64,000 nt of DNA, from the NCBI GenBank assembly GCA_964020975.1, contig OZ026619.1, positions 4,218,415 through 4,282,414 of the forward strand, written 5' to 3'. Positions 35,101 through 50,100 of the stretch are shown one piece after another. The notes beneath the pieces are model-generated. The model was not told the origin of the DNA and made no database searches. It saw only the letters and a list, made by a program, of their open reading frames with translations. Each line of letters starts with the position of its first letter. The first letter of the stretch is position 1. The DNA is from Hermodice carunculata (taxonomy: Eukaryota > Annelida > Polychaeta > Eunicida > Amphinomidae). The translations under genes were made by a program, and so were the position numbers.

Positions 35101-38100
35101 ATTTGTTTAATTTTTCTTGATTTTTTTGTTCATTTTTTGGCCAATTCTTAAAAAATCTTCTCCCCCCCCCTAAAAAAAAAACTGCTTAGCCAATTGATTT
35201 GAAACTGTTTAGTGATACTTCTGGAGACCTCGAGACCTTAATTTGTTCAACAGGTGGCTCTGTGATTTTTCATATATTTTTTATGGAAACAGAGTGTGTT
35301 TTCACTGTTTTCAACTTCTCCTACAAAACCGTCACTCAGATTATGCTGCAACTTGGTGGGAATGTTCATTGTAGAAGGGCCAATCAAAGTTGTTCCCAAG
35401 ATGGTGTTACTATGAATCTCCAATTATAATGAATTTTTTTAATTCGGACCCTTATTGGTTAATGCCTACAGTCCTATTGATGACTATGTAAGTGAATGGG
35501 GATTCCAATTGTAATTCACAATTTTTGTTCATTATTTGGCAAAATCTAAAAAATCTTCTCCAAAACCACTTGGCCAGTTGATTCCAATTGCATAGGAACA
35601 CTTGAGGGCATGACAGTTGGAGTTACACAATACGAGTGACCTTGACGTCACTCTCGAGGTACCAGGGTCACTTGGGTGTATTTAACGCTACAGATCATAA
35701 TTTAAGAACTATTTTAGCCTGGACTTTGATGTTGGACATGGTTATGATTCTCTTTGATAGCCACATTCAGACAGTACATGAGTGACCTTGACCTCATTCC
35801 CAAGGTCACAGGACAACTGACATGAAATTTACTGTTCAATCGATCACTTGAGATCTATTTTGAGTTAGGACCTTGATGTTGCATATGCTAATGTTTCTCA
35901 ACGAAGGTCATGTTTAGACAGTAAATGAGTGACCTTGACCTCATTTTTGGGATCACAGTGCAACATACATGAATTTTGCTCTTCGCTATAACTTGAGAAC
36001 TACACTAACTGTTGCACATGTTAGTGTACTTGCATAAAGGTCTGACTTACTCCGTACATGTGTGACCTTGATCCTATTTCAAGTTCACAGAGCTATAAGT
36101 GTGATGAATCTCTAGGTCAGCTGAGCATGGGCTGTTCACACAGCCCTCTTGTTTTGTCCATTTTATGGCTAGATCTTTAATAACTATCTTCTCCAAAAAC
36201 ACTTGGCCAATTGATTAAAATTTTTTTAGGAACACCTGAGGGAATGACAGCAGGACTGTCACAGTACATGGGTGACCTTGACCTCATTGTCAAGGTCACA
36301 GGGTCACTTAGGTGAAATTAACTCTTCAGATGATAACTTGAAAACTATTTCAGCCTGGACTTTGATGTTTTACACGGTTATGATGTTTTTTGAGGGTCAC
36401 ACTCAGACAGCATATGTAAATGTTTCTGTATGAAGGTCATGCTTACATTTCTCATTTCTGAGGTTACAGTGCAACATACATGAATTTTACTGGTCAATAC
36501 AACTTGAGAACTATTTGAGGACCTTGATGTTGCACATGTTAGTTTTCTTCCACAAAAGTCAGATTTACTCAGTACATGGGTGACCTTGATCCTATCTGAA
36601 GTTCACAGAGCCACAAGTGTGATGATTCTCTTGGGTCAGCTGAGCATGGGCTGTTCACACAGCCCTCTTGTTAATTCTTATGCGATATTAAGTTTATATT
36701 TCTGTTATACACACTTAGATTAATACTGCACAAAATTAAATATGTGTCAGCTGGAAATGTTTTTGCAGGTTGGTTCATTGTTGTAAAGGTTGTGTGTCTT
36801 GTGAATTTCATCATGCAATCAGGTTTGCAAGCACAACAAATGTAGAAATGGTAAGATGGAACTAGTTCAGTGTCAACATTTATTCTTACATATCTGACCC
36901 TCCCGCATCTTGTGTTGATGTTTTGACCTGTTCTGAAAATGTAATTTATGCACATTTTTATTTTTAAAATATTCTGAAGATCTTGAGTTGGCCTGTGGGT
37001 ACACAAGACTGGCTCTGAATAAACACAGCCAGAGAGCATAAGGTAAAACAAGTGTGAATGAGACTTCCAAATTTTCAATGTGTATGTAACTATTTCTGGT
37101 CCACTTTCATACATGTATTTCATTGTATACCTTGGCATGTGTCTCCCCCAGTTATTGGAGACATTCATAGTAAAGTTAACGTTGAATACCAAAAACGCCG
37201 TGTACAGAAAAAAGTTAAATTTGTGTTGAAGAATACAAGTTTGAAACAAAAAACGGAAAAAAATGTGAAGCATTTTGTTAGGGTCTGGGGATCAAACCTT
37301 GTAATAATTTTTATGGCCAAAATTTCCTCGTTGCATGTTGACATTTAGTATAGCTGAAGTCTGTATGTTTCAACACCTCTGTTGGCTCATCCATACCTGT
37401 ATGAATGTACGACAGGTCAGCACCGTGGCATTTTGCTCTCGTATCATTACTTGAACATTTTAGCAGACATAACTGTCAAGTACTGAGGTGAGGAGTTGAG
37501 GAAAGAAACTTGCAATAGCATTATAATCTTGGCCTGTTATGCATGATTACAAATGTTGATGTTTTTACAGCTGGTGGTCCTAAAGCTCCCACAAAGGGTG
37601 TGGATTTGGAAGCAGTGGGTACAGTCAATGGGGTATCTGTGTATGAATATGATCTCGACAGTCTGCAGGCTGAGGATAAACCCTGGAGAAACCCAGGTCA
37701 GTTTTCATGAAGTATTTTGAAAGTTTTAACTCTTTCAGTGCCAAATTTTGGACTGAGTCAACAGCTTTTCTTGGCGTGCATTTGGCGCAATGCACCCAAT
37801 GTGCGCTGAGAAAAGCTGGTGAACTGGGACATTTGCTCTGGAACTATATGTGTACTGGTATTTGAATGAAAGGTCTTTTTACGAGGAATATGAATCATTT
37901 GACTCAAGTACATGTAGATCGACTTATAAAGTCGTGATTGGCACTGAAAGAATTAAGCTTCTTTTGTTGTATGGAGGCTTTGAATGTTGAATTTGAATGT
38001 AATGAAGTCTTAAGACAGATGGACAGGGTAAATTTGTGACTTTTGGCCAAAGATGCATTTGCTTGTAACTTTTCAAATATCACATGGTACCAGGACTGTT

Positions 38101-41100
38101 GGCCATCATGAACAAGAGTCGTAAGTGACATAAAAAAAAGTCCTGGCTGAAACTTTCTGGAGACAACATATTACGAAATATATCTCTTGATGATTAGAGT
38201 GCTTTTCAGTGTGCATAAAAAGTTTTTGTTAGTGCATTTTGCAGTATGTTTTATAATTTTTATGTATAGATAAAAATGAGGTATGGATGACTTGGACTAT
38301 ACTGATTTTTTTCTGTGATTTGTACTCAGGTGCTGATATAACTGACTACTTTAACTATGGTTTCAATGAAGATACATGGAAACAGTACTGTGAAAAACAG
38401 CGGAGGTTACGCATGGATAATGGAATTAGTTCTTTTAAAACATTTGTAAGTAAAAGTTCCATATGTGCAGGGTACACTGCTGTGAAAGGCAAGTGGGAGT
38501 GTCTGCAGTTACAAAGAGGCTTGTGACATGTAACTAAAGCTTCAGTGCTAACCAAAAGCGAATTATGGTAACTGCAGATACTGTGCTTAACCTTTGCATG
38601 GCAATACAGATTTGTAATTCTTTTTGAACTCAGCTGACTTGTCAGCCAGCTGAGCTTATAGGACAGTCCTTTGTCTGTCGGTCCGTCTGTCCACAATTCA
38701 CATTTTTGACTTCTCCAAAACCATCAGCCAGATTTACTTCAAACTTGGTTGGGATATACCTTGCTCCAGTGATTTTTAAATTTTTTATATATTTTTTTTT
38801 TTTCTTTTTTTTTTGTTCTGCTTTTTTGGGCCAAATCATAAAAATATTCTCTGAAACCGCTCACCCAATTGCTTTGATATCACACAGGAACACTCCTAGG
38901 GACTCCTTGTTCTTAATTTGATCGCCAGGTGGTGTTGCAATCTATTTTATAATTTATCAATTTTTTGTGTGTTTTTGCCTTTTTTGACTTCTTCTCCAGA
39001 ACTGTCACTCAGATCATGCTGAGACGTGGTGTATTTGTGCCTTGTGGAACCGTCAAACAAAATTGCTCACAAGGTGGCACTGCTGTGGAGTCTTGATTTT
39101 TTTACGATTTGTACCTTTCCCATTTATTACTATGGAAGTCAATGGGCATTCTAATGATAATTCACATTTTTGACTTCTCTGAAATGATCAGCCAGATTGA
39201 CTTCAAACTTGGTGGTGATGTACCTTGGGTGGCTCTCGACCAAGTATGTTCAAATGGTCATACTTCAGTGATTTTTGAATTTTTCATGATTTTTTTTTTA
39301 ATCTTTTTGGGGCGCATTGTTAAAAATCTTCTCGGAAAAAGGTCACTCAATTGCTTTGATATTACACAGCAACACTCCCAGGGACTCCAAGTTTTTAATA
39401 TGTTCACCAGGTGGTGCTGCAATTTTTTCCTTATTTTTTGTGTGTGTGTTTTTGCTGTTTTTGTATTCTCTGGAACCGCCACTCAGATTAAGCTAAAACT
39501 TGGTGGATATGTTCCTTGTGGAAGGGTCAAACAAATTTTATCACTAGGTGACACCGCTGTTGATTCCTGATTTTTAGAGATTTTTTCAATTCAGTGTGGA
39601 TTGGCAAATGCACCTTTCTTATTGGTTACTATGTAAGTCAATAGGATTCTAGTGCTGATTGACACTTCACACTTCTCTGAAGAAACTGTCAGTCAGATTG
39701 ACCTGAAACTTGGTGGCAATGTAGGGTCTCTACCAAGTTTGTTTGAATGGTCATGCTCCAATGATTTTTGGATTTTTTTTACGACTTTTTTAAAAAAAAG
39801 TTTTAATAGGAAAATTTAACATGGTAATTCCTTGTAATGGCTATAACTTAAATAATTTTGGCCAGATTTGTGTCAAACTTGGTAGGGATGTACCTTTAAT
39901 AAGTGTCTATATATTTTGTGCAAGTGGTCATGCTACAGTGATTTTTGGACCTTGACCTCATTCCGAAGATGACAGGACAACTGACATGAAAGTTACTGTT
40001 CCCTTGATAACTTGAGATCTGTTTTGCGTTCGGACCTTGATGTCACAAATGTTAATGTTGCTCTGTGAAGGTCACGCTTAGAGTGTACATGAGTGGCCTT
40101 GACCTCGTTTCTGGGATCACAGTGCAAATACATGGATTTTACTCTTCACTGTAACCTGAGAACTACTTGAACTGGAAACATTGATGTTGCACATGTTAGG
40201 GTTCTTGCATAAAGGTCAGACTTACTCAGTGCATGGGTGACCTTTATCCTGTCCCAAGTTCACAGAGCCACAATTATGATGGATCTATATGTCAGCTGAG
40301 CATAGGCTGTTCATACAGCCCTCTTGCTTATTGTTTTTAATTTTTTTTCCCTCCATTTGAGAACTTAAGTTACCGAAGCTATTTTCAGTGAGACGAGATT
40401 ACTATGTTTGGATGTTGAATTATTCGGTGCAATTTATTTTAACTGTTGTAATCAGGGACATGTTCAAGTTAAAGTCTCTGAGCTTTGGAGAGAGAAAACT
40501 GATTGCAGGGCCTGGCAAACTAAGCATGTGAAACATTGTACTTTATGTTGCTAAAGTATGCCTGACAAACTAAGCATGTTGTATTTGTGTCTTTTTGTCC
40601 AAAACCCCTTCCTAGTAGTCATTACCCTATTCCGCAGTCCGAACTCTTTACTCTCCATAAGCTAACCTGTCCCTGTCTAACTTATATACATAGAGGTTCT
40701 ATTGTCCATATTGCACACGTTCCTCTGTAAAATTTTGACATAGGCTGTATTAGCCCAAATAAATTAAAGGGTCTTCAGTGGGTAACTACTCAACATGTTT
40801 CGGAGCCTTTTACCCGTACATGTCACTATGAGTAGCGGCTCCTTGTCTAAGCTAAATATTCAGCAAAGACAACCCACATAATAATGAATAAATATGAATG
40901 TGGCAATTGATAAATTAGCTAAATATGTGAAGTTTTGCTTATAAATGCAGAGCTTCATATCAAAGAAGAATACCTGTCAAACAGACCATAATTACCAAAT
41001 TTTCATAGTACAGGTTCAGATAAGAACAATTTGACTTACCTCTGAACCAATATGTACCTTTTCTAGCTGGACAGCTTATCCTAGTTAAACCATCTGCCAA

Positions 41101-44100
41101 TGTTTAACTGAAGTGGAAACAAGCTGGGGCATTATATTCAGTCCCAGTGATTGTAAAATAAACAGTTGCAGCTAGACCACCTGCACAAACCAAGGGAAAT
41201 CCTAACAAGGACTGCAACAATGTACATCCTGCACCAGTGATGTAAAACAAACTCCATGATGACACCTACTCCTCAAACAATTAAGCTCTATTTAACTGTT
41301 AACCCGGAGTCAATGTGTCAACTTAATATGTCAGGTTTGTGACACTTGAGAAAATACTGCCAATTTTGAGTAATTTTTTAATATTAAGTAAATGTGCATT
41401 TAGGCATATCATAAAAGAATGGAAGTCATTAGCATTTATGCCAAAAACATGCTATCAAAACAGTTTTTCTTAACAGGATTTTAAGTACAATTAGGCAAAA
41501 CATTGTACTTTTTTGTTGCTAAACTATGTCTGGCAAACTAAGTCTGTGAAACAATGTACTTTATGTTGCTAAACTATGCCTGACAAACTAAGCATGTGAA
41601 ACATTGTACTTTATGTTGCTAAACTATGTAAGATAAAAAATGAATACCTGAACTATTGAGGAAAACTTTCACCTGTAATAAACTATCGGCAATTTTTTTA
41701 AAATGTGCAGTGCTTGTATATTATATGATAGTGAGCTCATCCATATATATTCTGTAGGGTAATGTGTGTGTACAATGTTTTCTGGTCTGGTCATTGCTTG
41801 TTTTCCATATGTTTTGTTTTTTTCTTCTTGACATGTCAGCAAAGATGTTCGTTTCCTTTCCATGTTAAACCAGTGAGCTGTTTTTTTTTTCTCTTTTCAA
41901 TTTTTATATCCCTTACATACAAAACTTGTGAAAACATCCCTTTCTGCACAAAAGCAGTTTGTGGGTGGTTTTACTGTTTTTTGCTTGTCCGTCTGTCCAA
42001 ATATCCACCTGTCTGTATGTAAATCCTTGTGAGCAGAGTAACTCGTGATTCACAGGTCCCATCAAACTCCAATATAGCCCAGGTTGTTTCCTATGTGAGC
42101 TCATGTGACCACAATATTCTGGTACATATACATGTACTGAGACTTCAGACACATTTGTTCTAATGAGTTATTGTCACCTTATCTCACCTCTTGTCCCCTG
42201 TCCTGTCAGATTGAAAGACAATTATTATGAAACAGGTGAAATTGTATAGTAATCATGTCACGCAATTCCCTAAGTCTCCATTCATGCGTTATACTTGCAG
42301 GCTCAATATAATGCCAGCAGACCGTCTGCATCAGTACCACTGTCCACTGACTCCAAGACAGAAGGAACCATAAGTGTGCTAGGTAATACACAAATATCTG
42401 TATTCTAAATTAATATGTGGTCATTTCTTTTTTTATCATAATCTACAGACATACAGTCAAACTGTTTGTGTACATTGAGATTTCTTGTCAGCATTTGATG
42501 CAAGTGATGGGTCTGAGCATGCCAAACATGTCAAGGAAAGGTGTTCAGTCAGTTTGATGTGTATATACATGTATAGTACATACTCAAGTGACATTGTTCA
42601 TGATGTTTTTGAAAGGACAAAACTTAATGCAAAGGATAAAATGGATTCTGTTTATTACCAACATTACCAGTCGCAGTTGATTGGTTTTAACAAATTTGAA
42701 TTTTGTGTGCGGATAAAATGACGGTTTTATACAGATGTAGGTTAGGTCCTAAATCTGATTACCCGTCTTACAAGTAGATTTACATGTAGATACAACATAG
42801 TATTATACATTGTCCCTGATACTTTGGTGAATTGTAGGTGAATCTGTTACAGTAGAGTGTGTTGTTTTGTGATGCAGGAGGGGACAAATTTTCACCTGGA
42901 GGTAGGAAGGCTGGGCCGCCTCCTGGCAGAAAAATGTCCGGGACCATAGATGTGATTGGTTCATCATCACGGGATTCCCGGAGACCTGCCATGGAGGAGT
43001 TCAATGAAATGGTTGCTGCAGCAGAGGCACAAGATAGTTTGTACGTATTTAGATCAAATGAAGAATAGTCATAAATTGTTCATGAGGTGGTGTTGCGATT
43101 TTTTAGCTCAGCTGACTTGCTAGTCAGGCTATGCTTTTAAGAGGCTGACTCGTCCATTGTCTGTCCATTCACAATTACTGTTTCAACTTGTCCAAAACTG
43201 TCAGCCAGATTCACTTCAAACTTGGTGGCAGTGTACCTTGGGTGAGTCTCTACCAGGTTTGTTCAAATGGTCATACTCCAGCAATTTTAAGTATTTTTTA
43301 GCTCTGCTGACCTAAGGTCACAGAGCTTATAGTATTTCCGTCCTTCCGTCCATAAACTTTTGGGTTGTGAGCATCATAACTTTAAAAAGTTTTGATGTTA
43401 GCCTTATATAACTTTCAGGACTTATAGGGTGTATGAAAAATTTTAATCATGCTAATAACAAATAACGGAGACTTTTATGAGCAAGGTTTTTTCCAAAACA
43501 TGTTTGTTGACAGTTTTGGTTTAGCTACAGTTACACCTTCTTTGATAATTCATTAGAATTAACTCTTTCAGTACAATATTTTGGACTGAGTCAACAGCAG
43601 TGCATGCTGAGAGAAGCTGTTGAACTGGGGTGTTCTCTCTGGAACTATACATGCTATAGCCATACTGATACTTGAATGAAAGGTCTTTTTACGAGGAATA
43701 CAAATCTGGGATCCTTATGTCAGACTAGCTTGACTTTAGTAGAACGACTTTAGTCGTGATTGGCACTATAAGAGTTAATCCCCATTGACACCTGACCCAA
43801 TTAGGGGTCAAACTGTGACTGAGCATGCTCAGCTGAGATGATGAGTTAGCTTACACCAAATGTAGCATATGTAGAAGTTCAATATTGCATAATATGGATG
43901 GCCTTGATCTACTTTCTCAAAGCTATAGAGGCAATGCATATCAAGAAATAATTTAATTGTGATGCCCATTACATGTTAAATTGAGATGGACCTGTAAAAG
44001 TTACCCTAAATATGCTTTAGGCCAATGATCAAATTTTGTAATATTTTTGAAGGTCATTAAACACTGGAAAAAAGACACTTAATTCATATATAAAGAATAA

Positions 44101-47100
44101 GGGGAATAATGCCAAATGTACCTCAAATGTTTAATCATATGGAAGTTTGATGTTGCATCAAATTGGATAACCTTGACTAATTTTTCAGGGTCATGGAGGA
44201 AATGCAATTCAGGAAATGAATTTTTGGTTATGGTCATCAGATTATATGTCAGTAGAGCATTAGGCCAATGGACCTCTTATTAATGAACCTGTGTGTTTTT
44301 TGCGGTTTTTGACTTTTTCTCAAAAAAGATTACACATATTGTTATGAAATGTGATGGAAATGTAGCTTGTGGGAGGGTTAACAGAGGGATATTTTAGGTT
44401 TTTTGAAAAGGGGACAAAAGGACCTCCAGATTCTTAATTATGGTGGTCCTCCCTGAAGTTAATGCAACATAAATTTTATATAGACGCAAATTTTCTGGTG
44501 GTCATATGGACACCCTACATGTAGCCTTCTTTACGAGAAAATTACTGGTGGCTTTGGGCACCCAGACACCTGATAAATTAAGCCCTGGTTAAACATATAA
44601 CTTTGTCTATTAGGTATTGACACTGTCGATCCATGATTAAAAAAATAATCAATTTGGGTTCCTGTCGCTTAATGCATTCATTCCTGTTGATTCATATGTA
44701 AATCAATGGGGTTTGCAGTGGAAATTCACAGTCTGTGTGTGTAAGGTCAGCTGAGCACAGGACTGTCACAGTCCTCTAGGTATTTTATTATTATTGGTAT
44801 AGTTTGTCATTGTTCAGTGTGACACTGTCACAAGGGCAACACCAAAACCCATGGGGTTTATTGCAACTATGAACGTAACAAACAAATGTTAACAATCTGA
44901 TGAAGGGAGTGAGCCCAGAAACACCAGAAATTTACGTATACTGTACTTGTAAACAGTGTTATATAAATGTTGACTTTATGAAGTTACATTCTTGCATAAA
45001 TTGCTTATACATTCAATTCTCAGCCCACATCCAGTCTGGCACATGTATGAAATAAATGTCATTTTATCTTGGTTTTTACACAGCAAAAAACCTTACAGCT
45101 CGGCAGGGCATGGAGGACCACCACCCCAAGGGGTACCGCCCCCACACATGCCACCCCCAGATTATGGACCTCCACCTCCCGGGGTACCACCCCCAGGTAT
45201 TCCTCCCCCCGGGATGCCCCCACCTCCAGGTATGGAATAGTCATATATGCTTCATGTTGCTCTACACAATGTTGTGTCTTGGAGTCCATTTGCTAGAGTT
45301 CAAGATGTGAGGTGTGCTGCTTGAATGTCCTGTCATCTGTCAACTTTCCACCGGACCATTGCCTGTGGAAAGGGATAGACATGTTGCATGTATTTTCTGG
45401 CTGACTGTAATGGTTATCATTAATTTGAGAAATCTTGAAGCAGGAGAAATGTCCAGTTGTGTGACTGCATATTGAGTAATATTTGTGCTGATCACTACTC
45501 TAACACATTCAAGTCTATCCAGTCAGTACTAAGGCAGCTGTAGGCCATGTCTGCTGATGTATAGTGAATTTTAGTTGAACTGTAAACCTTTGAATCGTGC
45601 TGATTCTTATAATTTTTACTTTAATTCACAAATGCTGTATGAAATTTATATATATACGTATAATAGCAGCTGTAATCATATGTAGTACTCTTTATTTATG
45701 ATAGGTCATCATGTTAACATTTGCTCAAACAGATTGTTGCCATAGCAACAATTTTTTGTCAGTAATATTGAAATTTCACCAAGTGCAATACTTAACAATT
45801 GGTTTTGATAATGTGTTCATGATTATGCCCTGCCGTATTCAGCGTCTTTCCACAGTTGCACTCTTTGTTGGTCCACATTTCCCTTGTTGGCAATACAGTT
45901 TACAGTTAAGCTGACTTCATACATGTGTATGTAAGCCTGAATTAACAGACATATGATACTTCCTATATTCAAGTTACAGCAATTATAAAAATCATAAACA
46001 TAACAAATGATGGCCATTATAAAGTAAATAATGAAGTGGCCGAAGATGTTGACAAAATGATGTTGCCATTTTGGGGTTATAGTGGAAGGAGTCAAGAGGG
46101 AAGTGTGTGTTGAGAAGGTTCAAATGCCAAAAATTTGAGAATAAACTGGCAAATTTTGCTGCTTTGTGGTACCAAATTATTTTCTGTAAAATGTTAATTT
46201 TGCAGATGTTAGGTCATACTTGAGAACAGTAACCACCTATGTACATGGCTAAAGTCTTCATGTGCTGTTTGGTTGGATAATAATGTGCAGGTGCAGTAAT
46301 GTGAACAAACAACAGCTCACCAAGTGATTTTTAATGAGGGAACAAAATTTAGAAATCCAGAAGACCACCATGATATGCAATTGGTGGTGCAAAGAACTTA
46401 CAAAGTATGAAATATGTGTGGAAAGTTAAAATATTTGATTCATCCGTATCATTGTCTCGCCAGCATAAGCGGTTGGAGAGACTAAGCAGTCACTTTCCCT
46501 CCATCCGTCCGTCATGTTTTTCTACATATGTGTATCATAGTAGAGACGTCCGTCAAAAAAAAACTTCGGAGTGGCTTGAATTACGCTGGCGAGACAATTA
46601 TGCCCCCCGGCATGACTCTGGTGTTAATATTTGAACCCGTAATGTTTATGTTAATGTTTGAACCCTTAAGGCACACACATAGTTTGTTCGAAAGAATGGC
46701 TGCATTGCAGGCAAACTCTTGACTGTTGCATGCTGTGCTGGGGGTTAGTTGCATGGCATTTATAACCTTTGCCTTGCATGCACAACAAGCCTCTAAAATT
46801 GTGTTAGAGTTTACATGTAAATACTGGAACCACATGGATCATAAACTTTCTTGCTGTAATTACAATATGGGAACAGAAAGGCTGCAAAATTAACCCTTTC
46901 CCCCTTGAATTAAGACTGAGTCAACAGCTTTCCTTGGCATGGGTTGGGCACTTAGTGCCCAACCCATGCCAAGGAAAGCTGTTGACCTGGGGCATGTGAT
47001 CTTAATAAGTCTCATGTACATTTCTCAATCAAATTGATTTTCATAACTGTTGAAATTAGTTGAAAACACGGAAGCAAACAACATTTGACCACCGGCCGGT

Positions 47101-50100
47101 TTTGGCAGGTTTAAGGGGGAAAGGGTTAAATGAATAGGGAGCCTTCTTTGCAAAGCTTTGATCTGCAATTATATTAATATGAAATTCTAGACTTGCCAAC
47201 AAGAAGTAGATCAATCCTTTGCCATTCAAATTGCCTGGATGTGACGAGTCTTCTGCCAGAATCTTTTCCTTTAAATTTCTTGTCAGTAGAAGACACCTTT
47301 GGTGAGGATTGTTGGTACCACTTGTTATAACATGGTCCAAGTTGACAGCTTTCCTTGGCAGGAGCTGGGTGCATTTCACCCCACCCCTACCAAGGAAAGC
47401 TGTTGACTTAGTGTTAGTCTGGCAGGCAAAGGATTAACTCTTTAAGTGCCAACTTTTGGACTTAATCAACAGGTTTTTTTCAGCGCGCATTGGGTGTAAT
47501 GCACCCAATGCGCGCTGAAAAAAGTTGTTGACCTGGGATATTTTCTCTGGAACTAGAGGCATGCTGGTACTTGAGTGAAAGGTCTTTTTACGAGGAATAA
47601 GAATCTGAGATCCTAATGATAATTCAGACTAGTTTCTTTTGAGTAGATTGACTTCAGACGTGATTGGCACTGAAAGAATTAGTCCTTGGCAAGTAGTTGT
47701 GTTTTCACTCAAGTGTAACCAAAGTGTTCTTAGAATTTTGCAAGGCTTTTGGAGCTATTTTATCTCCTTTAAGGGCCTGGGGGATGGCAAAACCTCCAAA
47801 ACATTGGAGTCATCAAGGAAGAATCTGCTTTTGTGCATTGCTGGTGACTGGTCAATTGCATACTCCACTTAACACTTTGTGGTGATTGAAGAAAAAGCAA
47901 GAGAGTCAGATTCAGAGTCATTTAAATCAGAAGGGATCAGTGGCATCACATAGTATTACCAATTTTCTTAGAAGTACAAACAAACTTCATTTTACCTGTG
48001 TGAATAAAACTGGGGGAAATCCAAGCAAGACGAGAGGACCAAAGTGTGAACATGCCAGACCAATTATGGTCACTGTATGTATGCAAATGTCCCCCAGCAT
48101 GTTTCCTGTACGGCCTGCACTGCCTAACATACCTTGCCTGTACTTACAGGTGTGCCCCCACCCCCGGGAATGACTGGACCACCCCCTGGGTTTCCACCCT
48201 CGGGAGATTCATACAATGGTAGGTGTAGCAGTGAATGGGTGAAATGGCGAGATCTTGTGCTGCTTATTTATTAGCTCAGCTGACCACAGTCAAGCTGAGC
48301 TATTAGGATGGTCTGTCGTCCGTCTGTGCGTCCGTCCAAGATGTGTTCATACTTCGATTTCTTCTCTGAAACCATTAGCCAGATTCACTTCAAACTTGTG
48401 CCAAAGTTTCCTAAGTGTACCTTTTTCAAGTTTCTTCAAATGGTCAAGCTCCATTGATTTTTCAATTTTTTCTTTAGTTGTTTTTATTGTTCTAATTTTG
48501 GCATGAAATCCTATGTAAATCGATAGGAATTCACATTTTCCACTTCTTATCTGACATTGTCAGCCGGATTCACTCCAAACTTGGTGGCAATGTTCCTTGA
48601 GTGGGTTTCCACCAAGTCTGTTTGAATGGTCATGCTTCAGTGATTTTGTATTTTTTATGAATTTTGTGTTCCTTTTTTGGCCAAATCTGAAAAAATCTTC
48701 TCCGAAACCACTCGTCCAATTGCTTTAAACTCACACATGGACACTTCTGGCGAACCTTAGTTGTTAATTTGTTGACCAGGTGGTGCTGCGAACTTTTCCT
48801 GATATTTTATGAATTTTTGTGTTTTTTGCTATTTTTGACTTCTCCAAAACCATCATTCAGATTTTGCTGAAAGGCTGCAGGAATGCTCCTTGTGGAAGGG
48901 CCAAACAAGTTTGTTCACTAGGTGGTGTAACTATGGAATCCTGATTTTTAACAAATAATTCATTTTGTGTACTTATCAGTATTAACATACATTCCTGTTG
49001 TTTACTATGTAAATCAATAGGCATCTAATGCATACTCACTTTTTGAAAAAAAATTTCCTATAAAATGCCCAGAGTGGTTCATGTAAGCACAATAACCTGG
49101 TCTATTAGCTACTTGTCAATGCTGGGGTCTCCAGTATATGGGTCAGACCATTCGCACATTGATGAGAAGAATGAGTGAACCTTTTCTTTACTTCCAAGAA
49201 CGAAGATGAAAACCAACCTCTAGGTGTCTGCCTAATCACCGAGTGGCTAGCTTGCCATTAACCCTTCAGATTCTGGAACACAATTTATGCCTAAGTATAG
49301 CCTTAGTCTTAGCTTTGTCAAGCCTAGCCTGGCTATTAAAGCTTAAGACGAGCTCAAGGTCAGTCTGGCATGGAATTATGTCTAGAGGACTGTACTTAAC
49401 AGTTCCATGCCATTGACCATTGTCATTGTAAGTTTTGCTGCAAAATTAGATGAAGAAATCCCCAAAAATGCTCAAATGACCCATAAAAAGAACTTCCACC
49501 AAACATCCAAATGACAGCATGCCTCGGAAAACATGTAGTTTTTCATTCTATGGCAGTGGTAATTTGTTATCTACTTTTGGCACAGTGATGCTCCACAGCT
49601 GCCAATGATGTCCCAGGAGCCTGAGTTCCAGCATGCGTTGACTCTTTCCGTGCCAAATTTTGGACTGGGTCAGCAGCTTTTCTCATTGTGCATTGGGTGC
49701 AACATGCCAAATGCGCACAAAGAAAAGCTGTTGACATGGGATATTCTCTCAGGAACTATAGGCATGCTGGTACTTGTCTTTTTGCAAAGAATACAAATCT
49801 GGGATCCTTATGATAATTCAGACAAGTCTGATTTAAGATTGACGCAAGTCGTGCTTGGCACTGAAAGAGTAAACACCACTGTGCTACACATTTACCAACT
49901 TCTTTGGAATCTTTCAAGTACCAGCATGCCTATAGTTCCAGAGAAAATATCCCAGGTCAACAGCTTTTCTCGGCATGCATTGCGCTCAATGCATGCTGTG
50001 AAAAGCTGTTTAATTTTGTTCAAAATTTGGCACTTTAAGAGTTAAATGTGACTTTCCAACAGGTCTTTGGTGCATGTATTGTTCTGCTAGTAAGAGTAAA

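Noticed and set aside
36671-37273. 200-codon minus-strand open frame, the longest unexplained one
   Set aside because: AT-rich intron of FIP1, no recognisable domain, no start context or splice support; not called.
44992-45056. Upstream part of the open frame leading into FIP1 exon 10
   Set aside because: The frame continues through the acceptor into intron sequence; homology and phase start only at 45084.
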